Made by a program: the position numbers and the translations under genes. 64,000 nt of DNA, taken from contig JBAJFE010000038.1 in assembly GCA_037903355.1 (NCBI GenBank), positions 496,001 through 560,000 on the forward strand, given 5' to 3'. Origin of the DNA: Trichuris trichiura. Its lineage: Eukaryota; Nematoda; Enoplea; Trichinellida; Trichuridae. The notes under the pieces are model-generated. The model was not told where the DNA came from, made no database searches, and saw nothing but the letters and a program-made list of their open reading frames with translations. Shown in pieces: positions 48,569 through 60,372 of this stretch; positions within the stretch are counted from its first letter, which is position 1, and every line of letters starts with the position of its first letter.

Positions 48569-48589
48569 CTAGCCTAAGCCTAAGCCTAA
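48569..48589. repeat. Interstitial telomere-like repeat (TTAGGC)3
   Basis: CTAGCCTAAGCCTAAGCCTAA is the complement of about three units of TTAGGC, the nematode-type telomeric hexamer. It is followed by ACATAAGGTTTATGG. A shorter relative, GCCTAAGCCTATACATAAGG, lies at about 8021 inside the cadherin-intron MITE, so it may be part of a repeat rather than a telomere relic. Confidence 0.5.
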
Positions 48590-48823
48590 ACATAAGGTTT
48601 ATGGGCCAATAACCTCCTGCATTCACTAATCACACTTCGGTACGCAATATGGTCGCGCGTTGCCGTTTGAAGTTATCGCCTTAGCCGACGGAGGGCCGAA
48701 TTCGGACTAGATCCGTCCAACTTAGCGAAAAAAATGAAACACTTGCGAGGACTGTTGCAAAACATCTTGTACTTTAAAAAACAGAATATTGCCTGAATAA
48801 TCGTTACGCTAAAGTCGCAAGAA

Positions 48824-49250
48824 TTACATTGTATCGTATGCGAAATTGTTAAGGTAAGCACGTAGATAGGATAACATCGATGTACTGATTATAACAAAGG
48901 CAAAATTATTTTCGACTAGCCACTGTGATGTTCTGAAAGTGTCGACATTATTGAATACATTTTCCACTAAATCTTCTATGAAAATTTTAGAAAGTGTGAG
49001 AGAAAGAGGCCTACCCATTGGCGCTCAGTTATTTTATGAGAACCTGTTTTGGAATCAGAAATAGTAATAATCTCCTTTCATGCAAAAGGACACGATTTCG
49101 ATATTAATAATATAGAATGCGCGAAGTTGTGTTCTTTGCATATATGGGCGCTACCGATATTGAGTAATTTTTACAGGACATCGACCATATTTGTCATAGG
49201 AATGCATGTAAACAGAGCTTTGATATTGTAGCTCGCCGTAGCTTCGTGGG
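48824..49250 (-). pseudogene. Second Penelope-like RT fragment
   Basis: On the minus strand near 49018 the sequence MGRPLSLTLSKIFIEDLVEN is the conserved PLE/RT motif around MGSPLSPxLAxIFMExLE. It is followed by NNVDTFRTSQWLVENNFAFV, a diverged continuation. Upstream frames are interrupted by several stops. This is an independent, older copy, not part of the 44-45.6-kb remnant. Confidence 0.6.
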
Positions 49251-50825
49251 ATGGTGTAGTCATTGCTCAGCTTAGAAGCGCGCTGTCTTTTGCGTAGGGT
49301 ATCTTCCCGCTAATGGCTTCGACCTGGTCATAAGGCAGGAGTATAACCTTGACTTCACGCTATTTATGCTTGATAGGATAGGAAAAAAGGTCAAACGTTT
49401 ATGTAGGAAAACTGTTTAGGACATACTCAAGAACTTGAAACGCTCGAGATCCATCCGTATAGGAACAATGAGATCTTGGTTCCTCTTGCAAAACAGGCTT
49501 AGAAGAGTTTATCGAATGAAATGCCGCTGAAACGCCTTGAGTGCATCAAAAATGGGCAATGCTTTGTCACGGAAGTTCCTGGGAACAGCACGTGTAGCTT
49601 GTTACAAGAATACCATAGACTGATTGGAAGGTGTACAACCAACTGGTGACGAGTGAACATAGGCATTAGTCCTTGAGAAAGTTACGAAAAATTCCATCAA
49701 TGCTTCTATACTCGGTGAACATTCTTGTCATTGTTCACGTGGCGTATAACCAAAGGCTGCAAGTCGTGAGAGCCCTTCTTGATAATGTCATCGAAAATGC
49801 TCCTTTCACGCAGAATAACCCATCGATGAAAATAGACATGGTAGTGAAGTTAAAAGTGCGAAGCACCCTGATCAATTTGTCTAGGTGTTCCATGAGCGCT
49901 ACAGCACTTCTGCGTGGTAGATAATTTACGAAATTCAACAACTCTGAACTATGTGATGGCCAAGCGAACATCGTTTTTAACCCGCCTTCTGATGACTCAA
50001 CAACTCGGTTCGGAAAGATTCTTGTTTATGTACGTTTTAGTTCTGTCTTTTTCTGCTGATAAAACTGTCTACCTTTTAACTGGATGCCTTTCGTATGTAT
50101 TTTTTAACGATAGTGGAATTAGTGCGCATCGGCAGAAAGTTAAAAACAGGTAGCTGAAAATGAATTATGAAATAGTGATTAACGTTTATACAAAGATCTT
50201 AACTACAGCTCAGAAACGTGTCACAGCGAAATGGATTGATCTTTGTTCCTACGTCTAAGCAGCCTTCTTTCCTGGACATCATCACTTCAGTTGAACTTCG
50301 CATAGTTGAAGCTGTAACCAACAAGGCTAACCAATTTAGATTTTCGCTCTCACACTTACTGCGTAGGAACCGAACGTGACGTGGATTAATGCTGCGTTTA
50401 TTATTTCGGAGGAGCCAGAAGCTGCATTAACTGGATGAAGACGACGCTAAGACCGACAAAGGCAGCATCGCACCTTTTATGTAAAAAATATCTCTGCATT
50501 TTAAACCATCGTTATATCTGGAACGGTTAGGTCAGACTCCATAGAGACGATTAAAAAGTCACTGTTTCTATTCTCTTCTGATTTAATATCTGAGATAAAT
50601 GGATTCACAAAGGTCACGTGATATTACGTCTGTGCCCTAAGCTTCATGTTATATACATTTATAAAGAGTAAAAGCGTTTATTTGTAAACTTTTCTGTTTC
50701 TTTTTCTTCTTATTGTTATTATTATTTTTTTTAGCATGGGTCGGTCTGCCGCCTTTCCGCCAAAGTCGGTCGGATGGAGCAGCTTGCTAACATAAAGACC
50801 GACCTGACAGGCGGCACAAAGTGCG
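49251..50825. other. Probable degraded repeat DNA, no gene seen
   Basis: No exon chain was found. Open frames on both strands around 49673-49971 overlap each other and lack recognisable content. The block at 50735-50820 (GGTCGGTCTGCCGCCTTTCC, then GTCGGTCGGATGGAGCAGC) is GC-richer than its surroundings and loosely resembles a block near 33320-33440. Confidence 0.35.
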
Positions 50826-50856
50826 CTGATGACGGGCCACGGCGAGGCCCGAAAGC
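50826..50856 (+). ncRNA. Hammerhead-ribozyme-like core (best match in window)
   Basis: CTGATGA (50826-50832), C, GGGCC (50834-50838), loop ACGGCGA, GGCCC (50846-50850), GAAA (50851-50854). This reproduces the conserved CUGANGA, stem II and GAAA parts of a hammerhead ribozyme with a perfectly paired stem II. The extra C at position 10.1 would pair with the following G and weaken the fit. I could not identify a convincing stem III with UH cleavage site or a stem I. Ribozyme activity is therefore unproven. Confidence 0.35.
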
Positions 50857-50929
50857 TTCTCATAAAACATTTATACAACAAACGCTAATAAAAAACGGGC
50901 AGAAATCCCGCTACAAAAAGATTAGAACA

Positions 50930-51665
50930 AAATATTCCATGTCAAGTTTCTTTTACGGAAAGTTTGTCCCGTTGATAATATTTTTAATATTCCGGAGCTT
51001 TCAGGTCAAACGAAACCCGTCTTCAGCGGTGTTAAAATAAAGCAATGAAGTAACGAAATTTTCACGGTGTTAAAATGATGTAATGTGTGTTGCGCGGGGA
51101 TGTTTTAACTGTTTAAAGTCGAATGTTCTAAAGTAGATTTCCTTGTGTCCTCCTCTTCTGTCTGTCAGCTAACCATTTTTTTGTTGTTGTGGATATATGT
51201 TGTTCCTCAGAAATTCCATTTTAAGGTTTTTCTCCATTTTTGTTGGTTTTCATCCGTAGTTCTTTGTTTTCTTTGCGTGTTTAGTCAAGTGAGCAGCATT
51301 TAGAGCGGGTGACAATGTTTGCCCATAGTTCATTTATTTCTGCTCCTTGATCTCTTGAAATTTCTGAAGAACAGCATATATCCACAACAAGAAAAATGGC
51401 TAGCTGACAGACAGAAGAGGAGGACACAAGGAAATCTACTTTAGAACATTCGACTTTAAACAATTAAAACATCCCCGCGCAACACTCATTACATCATTCT
51501 AACACCGTGAAAATTCGTTACGTCATTGCTTTATTTTAACACCGCTGAAGATGGGTCTCGTTTGACCCGAAAGCTCCGGAATGTTAAAAATATTATCAAC
51601 GGGACAAACATTCCGTAAAAGGAACTTGACGTGAAACTATACGGTCCTGTACCAAGAAGTTACAT
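50930..51665. repeat. Large inverted repeat of PLE terminal sequence
   Basis: The left arm (about 50930-51215) and right arm (about 51365-51665) are inverted copies over roughly 280 bp with few mismatches. Shared blocks are TTTACGGAAAGTTTGTCCCG, TTAATATTCCGGAGCTTTC, GTCTTCAGCGGTGTTAAAAT, GCGCGGGGATGTTTTAA and CAGCTAACCATTTTT. The right arm holds the core CTGAAGA (51545) with GGGTC/GACCC and GAAA. The 150-bp spacer contains the end of a PLE reading frame (- strand SRDQGAEINELWANIVTRS), homologous to the end of the 44-kb copy (SQDQKAEISALWTNFVARS). Confidence 0.85.
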
Positions 51666-51676
51666 TTACAGAACAA

Positions 51677-51958
51677 AATATTATTATTATTCTTCTTCTT
51701 CTTCTTCTTCTTCTTCTTCTTCTTCTTCTTCTTCTTCTTCTTCTTCTTCTTCTTCTTCTTCTTCTTCTTCTTCTTCTTCTTCTTCTTCTTCTTCTTCTTC
51801 TTCTTCTTCTTCTTCTTCTTCTTCTTCTTCTTCTTCTTCTTCTTCTTCTTCTTCTTCTTCTTCTTCTTCTTCTTCTTCTTCTTCTTCTTCTTCTTCTTCT
51901 TCTTCTTCTTCTTCTTCTTCTTCTTCTTCTTCTTCTTCTTCTTCTTCTTCTTCTTCTT

Positions 51959-52039
<81 letters not shown>
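51677..52039. repeat. (ATT)n-(TTC)~99-(TTA)n microsatellite, about 360 bp
   Basis: ATT units at 51677-51690 pass into about 296 bp of uninterrupted TTC (GAA on the minus strand) to 51986, then TTA units to about 52039. It lies directly at the outer end of the PLE-terminal repeat. The plus-strand frame of polyserine followed by polytyrosine is an artefact of the repeat. Confidence 0.97.
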
Positions 52040-52041
<2 letters not shown>

Positions 52042-53913
52042 ACGGCGATTTTTGTTTGAACTATTCTACTGGAAGTTTCCATAAACCAGTTTAAAATAGC
52101 TTGCTTGAGTTTTTAAAAACAGTCTTCAAAAATAAACTTTCACTCTCATAAGTGTCCGTACAATATTGAAGAGCAGTTAAGTACGGATTGAATCGATGCT
52201 AATTTGCTCATTTTGATACATTGCTGATAGCTTCACTCATTCTCCAGTCTTTCAGCATAGGCTGACGATGGAAGAATTAATGCACTGAAGTTTCCAACTT
52301 CTCCAGAAAGCCTTTTTCAAAGCAACAGGAAACTTGTCGGCTTACAGCGTGAAATTGCATGGTATGCTTTCTATTCATTCTGCATACAATTGCTAAAATC
52401 ATAGCTTCTTGTAACGAGGACGCAAATATTCATAATGAGCTATCTGTTTCTGGTACAAAGCCTATGGTATTGGAGAAGCTCAGCCAGACGGAAAGGTCGC
52501 AGATGATTACAACGCAGTGCATAGTACTCGCTGCTTAATTTTGTGCTCTGTTTTCATGGCGTTCCTTGACCTCTCTACAACGTCTAAGTGAATAATGGAA
52601 GGACGACAAGCGAGAAAATCAGGAAAAAAAGAGAGCTGAATGAGAGGTCAGCGATTTTCGTAATTGGAAAAAATATATTTTTTGGGTTGTTTCAACTCAG
52701 GTTGCGATGACACGTTATAGAGTCCATTCAAAAAGATCGACTGGCAGCAGCGCATGTAGTTTCCGAAATTTGTACAAGCTTCATTGACCTTAGCCGCCCT
52801 CCACCCGTCATAGTTGACGGTGAGAGAGTTTACGTTGTGTAAAGAGCGTCGCTGACTCTCTCTCTCTCTCTTTTGGTCGCTACTTGTAGTACCACAGATG
52901 AGATACGACGACATTCGTAAGGCATTTTCAAGAAATGCAAATTCTCTTCCACTCTGGCCCAAAACTTTAGCTGAATCCAGCAATTGAAAACAGCTTTGAT
53001 GTGTTGTACTCATCCTTTCTCACTATTCTTGACATATGCAAATACCTTACGTGTTCCTGGTATCGAGGAGTCCAAGTATCCTGACCCCTCCAGTACAAAG
53101 AGCAGATTAAATATGTTATTTTCTAGAAAACAAAGAGCACTGAATAGTTAGAATTCAGAATTGTCATCTTGTGATCGCTGATTGAGTTTCCAATCGTAGT
53201 CCTTTGATCCTCCCACATCAACCTGCGTAGTAAAGGAGGTGCGACTCCTGTCGACTCTCAACTCACTATCCTGCTGTTAAAACTCTCAAGCGCTTTGTAC
53301 CGAAAGTACAAGTTGTTTCAGCAACAAACTACAAAGCTACAATTACGTTTATTAATTGCGATGCATATTTCCTGAATACATTTGCAGAAGTCACAAGAAA
53401 ATGTGAATGAAAAAATAACCATTGCCGAACGAGTACAATATAACAGGTGAGTTATCACAGCACGTCCAGATAGACGTTTCGAATGGAAAAGCCTGAACCT
53501 TCATTCTACCTATACAAACAGAAACGCCATTCTGACAGTATTGCAAAATGATTAAGGTAGGTTAATTAAATTGAAGCGAATAGCTTTACAGCGACTGGAG
53601 TAGTCAGTAAAATGATGCAAGCCACGCAATGGACGATGTGCTTGACGAAAGAGATTCATGAACGAACAGCTTTCCAATACTATACCGAGCCATTCCAGAG
53701 CGCCGATCCTCGTTTAGCTCAAATGCTCTAAGGAAGTGACGCTGCGCTGCGGTCAACGACTGTCCATTAGACGCGTGTATACGAATATCTGCAGTAAAGC
53801 TAATATGGGAACAAGGAAAGATTGAACCGACAGGGAATCACCAACTGTCAGGTCGATACAATTTGTAACAGTGCAAAAAGATACTCTAAAAAGGAAACAG
53901 GAGAACAAAATTA
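52040..53913. other. Between the microsatellite and lin-54; one unassigned ORF
   Basis: The minus-strand frame 52648-53013 (MSTTHQSCFQLLDSAKVLGQ, then SGREFAFLENALRM) is 121 codons with an ATG and a mixed, protein-like composition, but it contains a CT-repeat-encoded stretch and no recognisable domain. A second CTGACGATGG word lies at 52262. The rest shows nothing supported. Confidence 0.3.
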
Positions 53914-56900
53914 TCAACGAGACACGGCTTCAATCAGCTTCATCAAACAGCTTCCTAATCCTTCAATCAATGTGCCTTGTATCGTTTCTTCGTCGACGAC
54001 ACCCTTACTGACCAATTCTTCTGCATTTGCGACAAGGCACCTGGTCATCGCTTCGACAACTTCGTCGTTGATAAACGTCTTTGGGAACCTGCAATTGGCG
54101 AAACGTATCAGTACGGCAAACTCGATAATAAGCCGGCAGTTCAAACTTCTTGCACACTGCTTTGTCAACAGGTTCGTCGGTACTGGAAGAAGGAGACGAG
54201 GCAGGATATTCGCATATTTGCGCGCTGTACGAATGAGACAAAGGTGACGAAGTTGTCAAACAAAGGTTGGACAATTGGCCCCGATTTCGACTCGATCGGT
54301 CAGCCTCCGTATTGCGACATCCGTAGCACTTGCAGCGTACCGTGCAAGATACTCTTGCCTAGGAAAATAGATTTCAAAATTACATATTCAACGCTTTCAA
54401 CGCTTGCCTCATAGCATTCACAATAGTTCTTCAAGCAACTTGACTTTTTACAGTTGCATCCCTTGTTGTGAAGGCGTTCTGTATCTGCCTTTCCTTTGCC
54501 TGCGTGAAAAAAAAGTAACAATAAGATCTGTAAGTCACAACGATCAATTCAGCAAAACGTTTTAGAATGCGGAAAACAGGGAAAGAAACTTTTAACGATG
54601 TCATTTATCAAAGCGCCCGCTGAAATTTTTCACCTCTGCAAGGAAGGCTTGACATATGAAACATCGTTGGAGGGGCCATTTTATCTAGCTTCGCAACAGT
54701 TGCGATCCAAAGAGCAAACGGCTCCCCTGAGGGACTGACGGGCAATGAATACCAGCAAAACTTGCGCTTCAGTTTTTACAAGCAGTTCTGCATAATTCTT
54801 AACGTCGGGGTGGCAAAATGTTCACAAATTTCCTAACATACTTTCGGCAATGCGGGCGCGTTGTGCAGCATTTCTTTCTAAGGCTTTCAAAGGGACCGCG
54901 TCATCTAACAGCAGCGACTCGTGTCATTGGAAAGCAAAAATAATGCTTATAACAAAGGAAATGTAAGAACAGTGTTGGGGCAAAAAAGTTGAATGGTAAA
55001 CAGCATGAAAATGCTAATGTAACCTACAATGTCGAGTTATACCGTACAAGAAATCACCTAACTGCAATGGAATAACAAAAATAAGTTACGGTCAGGAATG
55101 CTAAGTACGCTGCGAACAACCTGTTAATTAAACTGCGGACAAAAAATTCTATTCGCAATACAGTTTTGTTGTAAGACACTTCGACACATGTCGGACTCCA
55201 AATAGCAACTCGAATGTGACCTACTTTAAGGAGCGACGGTAAAACAGTATTACTACAAATTGAAGCTCGTACAGATTCCTACAACTATTATTGTACTCTT
55301 GTAAACGGCGGTTAGTACAAGTTGTACAGGCGGCGAAAATCTTCGCGATTTACATTTGAGAAAAACCCATTGGACTCAAACTGTTAATTTAATTTCTCCA
55401 CTGCTCCATCACCCGCGTAAGTCAACGTCAACGGTCTGTTTAATCGATTAAAAAAAGCCCTCTGAACAAACAGCTGCAAATTCAAACTGTAGTTAGCTAC
55501 TGGACATTATAATTTCACAAGTAAAAGCCAACTGTCAAGTATGGCGTTCCTAAGATCAAAGTAAAATGGGAGATTCTTCGAACTTAAATTTGACGTTCCA
55601 CCGAGACGCACCTGCGCTTCAATTATGGAAAATTGCACGAAAAGTTTTGCGCCACTACACGATTAGCTTAACCTTATTGATTAGGACCCAACCGAAAGCC
55701 TTTCCAAATTCCTGTAATAATATTTCTAATCTTCTAAGAACGAAAGTAAACACTACATGCTGAGTAAACTTTTCTGTATTTTCTATGACGCACCACTATC
55801 AGCTGAGCTAAAACAAAACATAAAAACAAAACAGGGTGTTTGTTCCACTTATAAATGGCCTCGTGGAGCTTCTAGAAGAAAACGACATGCTATACGTGCG
55901 TATACTTACGACAAAGCGCAGATTATTTACTTTATCGGTTATGTTCGGATGATCTCTCAAGGAAGTGCCCATAACGCCGCTGATACCGCGTTCACCAGTT
56001 TACATTTTTTTGACGTTATTTAGCAGGAAGAACAAAATGTTTCCAAACGTGATAGCTAATTGTACATGTTTTCAGTAACTGCCACACGGTAAGCTGTGAG
56101 CGCGAAATTTTTGCACCTGTTCTACATCGTTATCTCTGCCGAATAAGTAAACATTAAACGTCTTTCCAACGAAAGAAAAAACAAAAAGAAGCTTTTCCCA
56201 GTCGGAAATTAAGCGCGTTAAGAAAGAAATAAAAATTCATATTTAAGATAAGGCTTTTTTTGCTACCATCAACCTCAATATACACAACGACAGGTACAAA
56301 AAAGAGTATGTTACAAAGTATTCAAATGAAGCACGGTCAATGCCTCTCATTTCCACCTAAAAGTAGTTAGCCTACTACGCCTACGAAATAAAACAAAATT
56401 GAGGGAACATACAAAACTTAAGATATCAATAACTGCCACGTAAAAAAGATACTTCATTGATAAAAAAGAGATCCCATCGTGCTGACCCACCGATTTATCA
56501 TTCCTTAGCAGAACTGCCGCTTAGTTCTGTTAATATGATTGGCTATTCGCTCTCATTCCAAATGATTGAAGAACACTGCAATTAGTGAAGTTGCCAATGG
56601 GTGCAACAGTGACACCCTATCTATGAGAACATTGTCGCAGAAATTGATCAACTCGGAACTATTTGAAACGCGAAAATAGAGTCTTTAAAACGACTGGTAA
56701 ACCTTAGCCTAGATACGATTACGAATGCAACCCACTTCTCGAGCGGCAAGATGTTCACTCGTCTAAAAGGTGAAAGATATCATATGGAAAACCGTAAGCC
56801 TGTAAGGAACTGTAACGTATCTTTTCCGCGTAACAAGAGAGCATCCGGGCGCTCAATTCGACGCAAAAAGCAAGACCTGAGGATTCAAGAAAACGTGTAG

Positions 56901-59523
56901 CGACAGCGTACATTAATTCGACTTTCAAAGTCGTTCACTTGTCGTTTGAGCAAAAAACGAAAGTATACAATGCAGCATAAACTTTTCCAACGTTCGGCTT
57001 TCTACGAAACAGTGCTGGGCAACTTCCAAACTACAAATGCTAGCTTGATTCTCGTCGGAATTAATCACTATGCAATTACGTGAAGACTCGACGTATTAGT
57101 AAAACAATTCTATCCTGCATATCTTAGCGCGGTTATTAAACACGCGCTGCATACTGCTTATAAACCGCCTTCTTAATAACTTTATTATACGTTTATAACT
57201 TTTGCGTCAAGAAGAGTACGACGGGTTTAAGTTCTGGAACCTTCCAAATTAAATAACGGATTACGAACAGAAAAAAACGCGCACTTTAAATGAATACCGA
57301 GTAGGTAACAGGAATGCATCTGCAGCTTTCTCGAAACTGCGGTAGAAACTTCAACACGAGATTTAGATTCAATTTACAGGGCAACTTTATTTTAAAACTA
57401 CGCTTTGCAAGTGTCATGTAGATGAGAAAAGCTACGACCGTTTGAAGTACGCTGCTACTCCGTAAAATGTCAGCATTTGCTTTCTTATTAAGTGTATTCG
57501 TTAAAGGGATAGCTAGAATTGCTGGTTGAAAGCAAAGGCGTCGTCAACTACATGAACGAAATCGCCATTGACGGTTTTAACGAGTTGCGTCCTGGCGGCC
57601 GTATTTCTGCTGACTAACTTGACTTTTAAAACAGTTTTACAATAAATGCCAGCCAACCAATGATACGCATCGGTTCGAAGCGTGAATTTCAATTACGCCT
57701 AAAGCCGAGAAAGCATGCTATCAATCATTTCTTTACGAAAACTAAACAAAAAAGTCGAACCTTGGTAGGCGTAACGCAGAGCGAATACCAAAGAAAGATG
57801 TTATTAAGGAAAAGGTAGGAATTATTTGAAATGCCAATAACATTAAGGAGACAGGCTCAAAACGGGTAGAAAAAATAGGGTCAAAACTATTTGAAAATGA
57901 AAATAGAAACTGAGCCATTTACGCGGTGACTTGAATGGCAAAATCAAGTAACAACTCAACTCACCTATTTTTGGTTGAAATGCTAACGGATTGCGCTCAA
58001 GGCACGACTTGATCGCCTTGCTACGGTCCATTTCATTCGTAAGGTTGTTCAAACAATTTGTGCAATGGCAACCGTTGCAGAACTCCCCATTGGCAAAGCA
58101 ATCACAATACCTGCGCGGCCAAGTGACAAATGAAAATACGCATGCACGCACGTAAATAATACGCTTACAGTTTTAAGCATTGCGATTTTGTGCAGTTGCA
58201 GGGACGACGACTGTTCATCAGCTGTCGCCTACAAAAGTCACGCAGTGTCAACGTGCGACTGAGAAAAAATTAACAAACAATACATACTTTTTTACTGCCG
58301 CGCCATCTTTCATAACTGACACAGCGTCCGGCGTGGAAAAGTAGACCAATTTTCCCTCCGAACCATGGTGGTTCTGAAACGAACGTTTGCAAGGCGGGAA
58401 ATTCGAAAAAAAAGTCTCGTACGCTAGCAATGTGGGAAGGTGTCGATGGAGAAACTGTAAAGTTGCCTAGTAAGTGACAAAGTGATTGAACAGGCGAGGA
58501 GTAAGTAACTTTTGAGTGAAAACCTGATAAAGCGTTAGCTGCGCTGCTTGGCACGACGTAGATATTGCTGCCGCTTTTGGGCACGATGAATCGACTATCT
58601 GGAGACAATTTTCGCTTCACACCGGTGTTCAGGAATTGCTTCGCCTCCGCTTTGACTATCAACCTTTGGCCAGTAGTCGGCAGTGATCCAGCGCCGCCGA
58701 AAACGTGTCTAGACATTTCATTCACCTTTACATGGCCACCAGAGCCGAATGGGTCACTTCTCGACGCAGAAACAACGGCTGATGAGCCACTCCTAACGAC
58801 GACCACCCGCGCAGCTGACGGGCGACTACCGTACAGAGAAGGCTTGGATAACAGCCGATTCCCGTGAGACGAAAAGCTCAGTCGCACTTTAGGGATAGTC
58901 GCTTTGCTTCTGTCGGCATTTAAAGAAACTGCTGCTTCCTGTGCTCTTGATGTCGTCGACGACGGAAACGCCTCCCGTAACGATGAACTAATGGGACCAT
59001 TGGGCATAACGGCACGGTCAACGATTCCAGGGCGAACTGATTTGGGCGTTGAACCTTTGCCTGAGTCCACGTGGGAGGAATTAATCTTAAAAAGCGGCGG
59101 CGAACCCGCGGAACTGATAGTTGACGTTTTGGAGGACAAATTTCCCGCCGACACACTGCGCCCCGATTGAGCACCAACCAGCTGATTGCACTTAGCGTAA
59201 ACGCTACGGACAATGGGCCCTTTAGTCGCAGAAGTGCTTGTTTCACTGGTAGGTCGCTGTTCGGGACTGACTGGCGATACGTATACACTTCTGCCGTCCG
59301 TGGTTCGCAACATAAACGCGTGGTGTGATCGTTTCGGCGTTGAAGCAGGTCTGCTCAACGCTTGCAGCTTCACTGGACCATCGGCACTGGTCACAACGCA
59401 CCTGAGCGGCTGCCCACTAGGTGCTGGCGAGACCGCTGCAGCAGCAATCGAACCATTAGCCACAACAGAGCGACTACTTGAAACTGCGTCGGCAGAATGT
59501 CCAGAATCAACAGAGCTATTCAT
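53914..59523 (-). CDS. lin-54: LIN-54 / tesmin-family CXC-hinge-CXC DNA-binding protein
   Basis: DNA-binding subunit of the MuvB core (DREAM complex), binding CHR elements in cell-cycle promoters. Exons N to C: 58423-59523, 58288-58373, 58169-58228, 57965-58110, 54408-54499, 54156-54358, 53914-54088; they total 621 codons including the stop, in frame (human LIN54 is about 750 residues). The first exon (367 codons) is Ser/Thr/Pro-rich and disordered, as in the family. CXC-1 is [12 protein letters not shown] joined to [19 protein letters not shown], then the hinge [14 protein letters not shown]-2 is [19 protein letters not shown] joined to [14 protein letters not shown]. All zinc-binding cysteines and the DNA-contacting tyrosines are visible. 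The C-terminal helices [20 protein letters not shown] and [16 protein letters not shown] match the LIN54 C-terminal domain. One intron is 3.5 kb and one has a GC donor. The start ATG (59523) could be preceded by another exon. Confidence 0.95.
54500..57964. other. 3.5-kb intron of lin-54
   Basis: Separates the two CXC motifs. Both splice sites are strong (ATAG|GTGAGT and CACGCAG|GCAAAGG). No nested gene, RNA gene or element with recognisable termini was seen; scattered short plus-strand frames (for example 55566-55763 and 55757-56023) carry no identifiable content. Confidence 0.6.
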
Positions 59524-60000
59524 TGGTTCCAGCCTCAAACGAAGTGGTACGTACAATGCGTCCAGCGGTCAAGCTTTTTTCAATCAAAACAGGACAAGAA
59601 AGCGTGAAAATCTCAACCGATACGACCTCCAATTCACAAAACATCAAAACAGCGCCTGACGTACCATGCTGAGCTGATGCGCAAGTACGGATACAGTATG
59701 GCAACTTTAGCTCTGAAATTTCTACGCGAAAGGACGACAGACTCATCATGGAACAATTAGCTAACATTTTCTGACACATTTTAACGCGACTTGTCATCCT
59801 AGAAACCAGATGTATTTGAATAAATACTACTTAAAAGAATATAAATTTGCCCTCATGAACAAATGAACTCAAATTGCACAGAAAACTCAAGCGAAATTAC
59901 AATAATTGTTTTAATCAAATTCTAATCAATTTCTGACCCTGATAAGGAACGAGGTTTTTGAAGGCGAGTGTTCACGAGCTAACATACCGTAAAACTATAC
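59524..60000. promoter_or_regulatory. lin-54 5' flank (approximate)
   Basis: Sequence immediately upstream (minus strand) of the chosen lin-54 start codon. An additional open frame at 59516-59797 overlaps it but is out of frame with the first coding exon, so it is treated as 5' UTR or flank. No specific regulatory site could be picked out. Confidence 0.25.
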
Positions 60001-60372
60001 TCAGGTATAATTACAAACCAGCTTACGTACAACGGAAAGAAGTGCTGGGCTGCTTGAAATTAATGTGTCAACTACTCTGCTACGAGCAGTACTATTTTTG
60101 GGTTTTAATTCTTTGCTAGTCCGTACGATTCTTAGTCGCATTTTCCTGTTGCGCGAAAATTTCAGTTTAAGAGTAATCAGCTGATTGTATGACTGTCGCC
60201 GGTGTAAGGGATCAAAAGAGCTGCAAAATTGCTGCTTGCCGCGGGATCCGTGCTTCGATTTGACTAAAGAAGACTTTCTAAGTGAGCTTCCGCAAAACTG
60301 AACGTGGTCCTTCAACGCAGAAGTTGGTCTTGACGAGTATTCCATAATACTTGAATCATTAGAATCAAACAT
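60001..60372 (-). CDS. Hypothetical small basic protein
   Basis: An uninterrupted 123-codon frame with ATG (MFDSNDSSIMEYSSRPTSAL). It is rich in Ser, Arg and Lys (HGSRGKQQF, NRKMRLRIVRTSKELKPK), with no signal peptide, membrane helix or known domain. It lies about 480 bp upstream of lin-54 on the same strand. It may be a lone exon of a longer gene or a chance frame. Confidence 0.35.
   Translation of the reverse strand: MFDSNDSSIMEYSSRPTSALKDHVQFCGSSLRKSSLVKSKHGSRGKQQFCSSFDPLHRRQSYNQLITLKLKFSRNRKMRLRIVRTSKELKPKNSTARSRVVDTLISSSPALLSVVRKLVCNYT

Noticed and set aside
51631..52059. Plus-strand ORF of polyserine followed by polytyrosine
   Set aside because: It is simply the TTC/TTA microsatellite read in one frame; no flanking coding sequence.
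53822..54414. Overlapping plus-strand ORFs of about 140 codons
   Set aside because: They are antisense to lin-54 exons, whose minus-strand frame carries the CXC motif and C-terminal helices.
58565..59659. Several plus-strand ORFs of 88-148 codons
   Set aside because: Antisense shadow of the GC-richer, Ser-rich first exon of lin-54.
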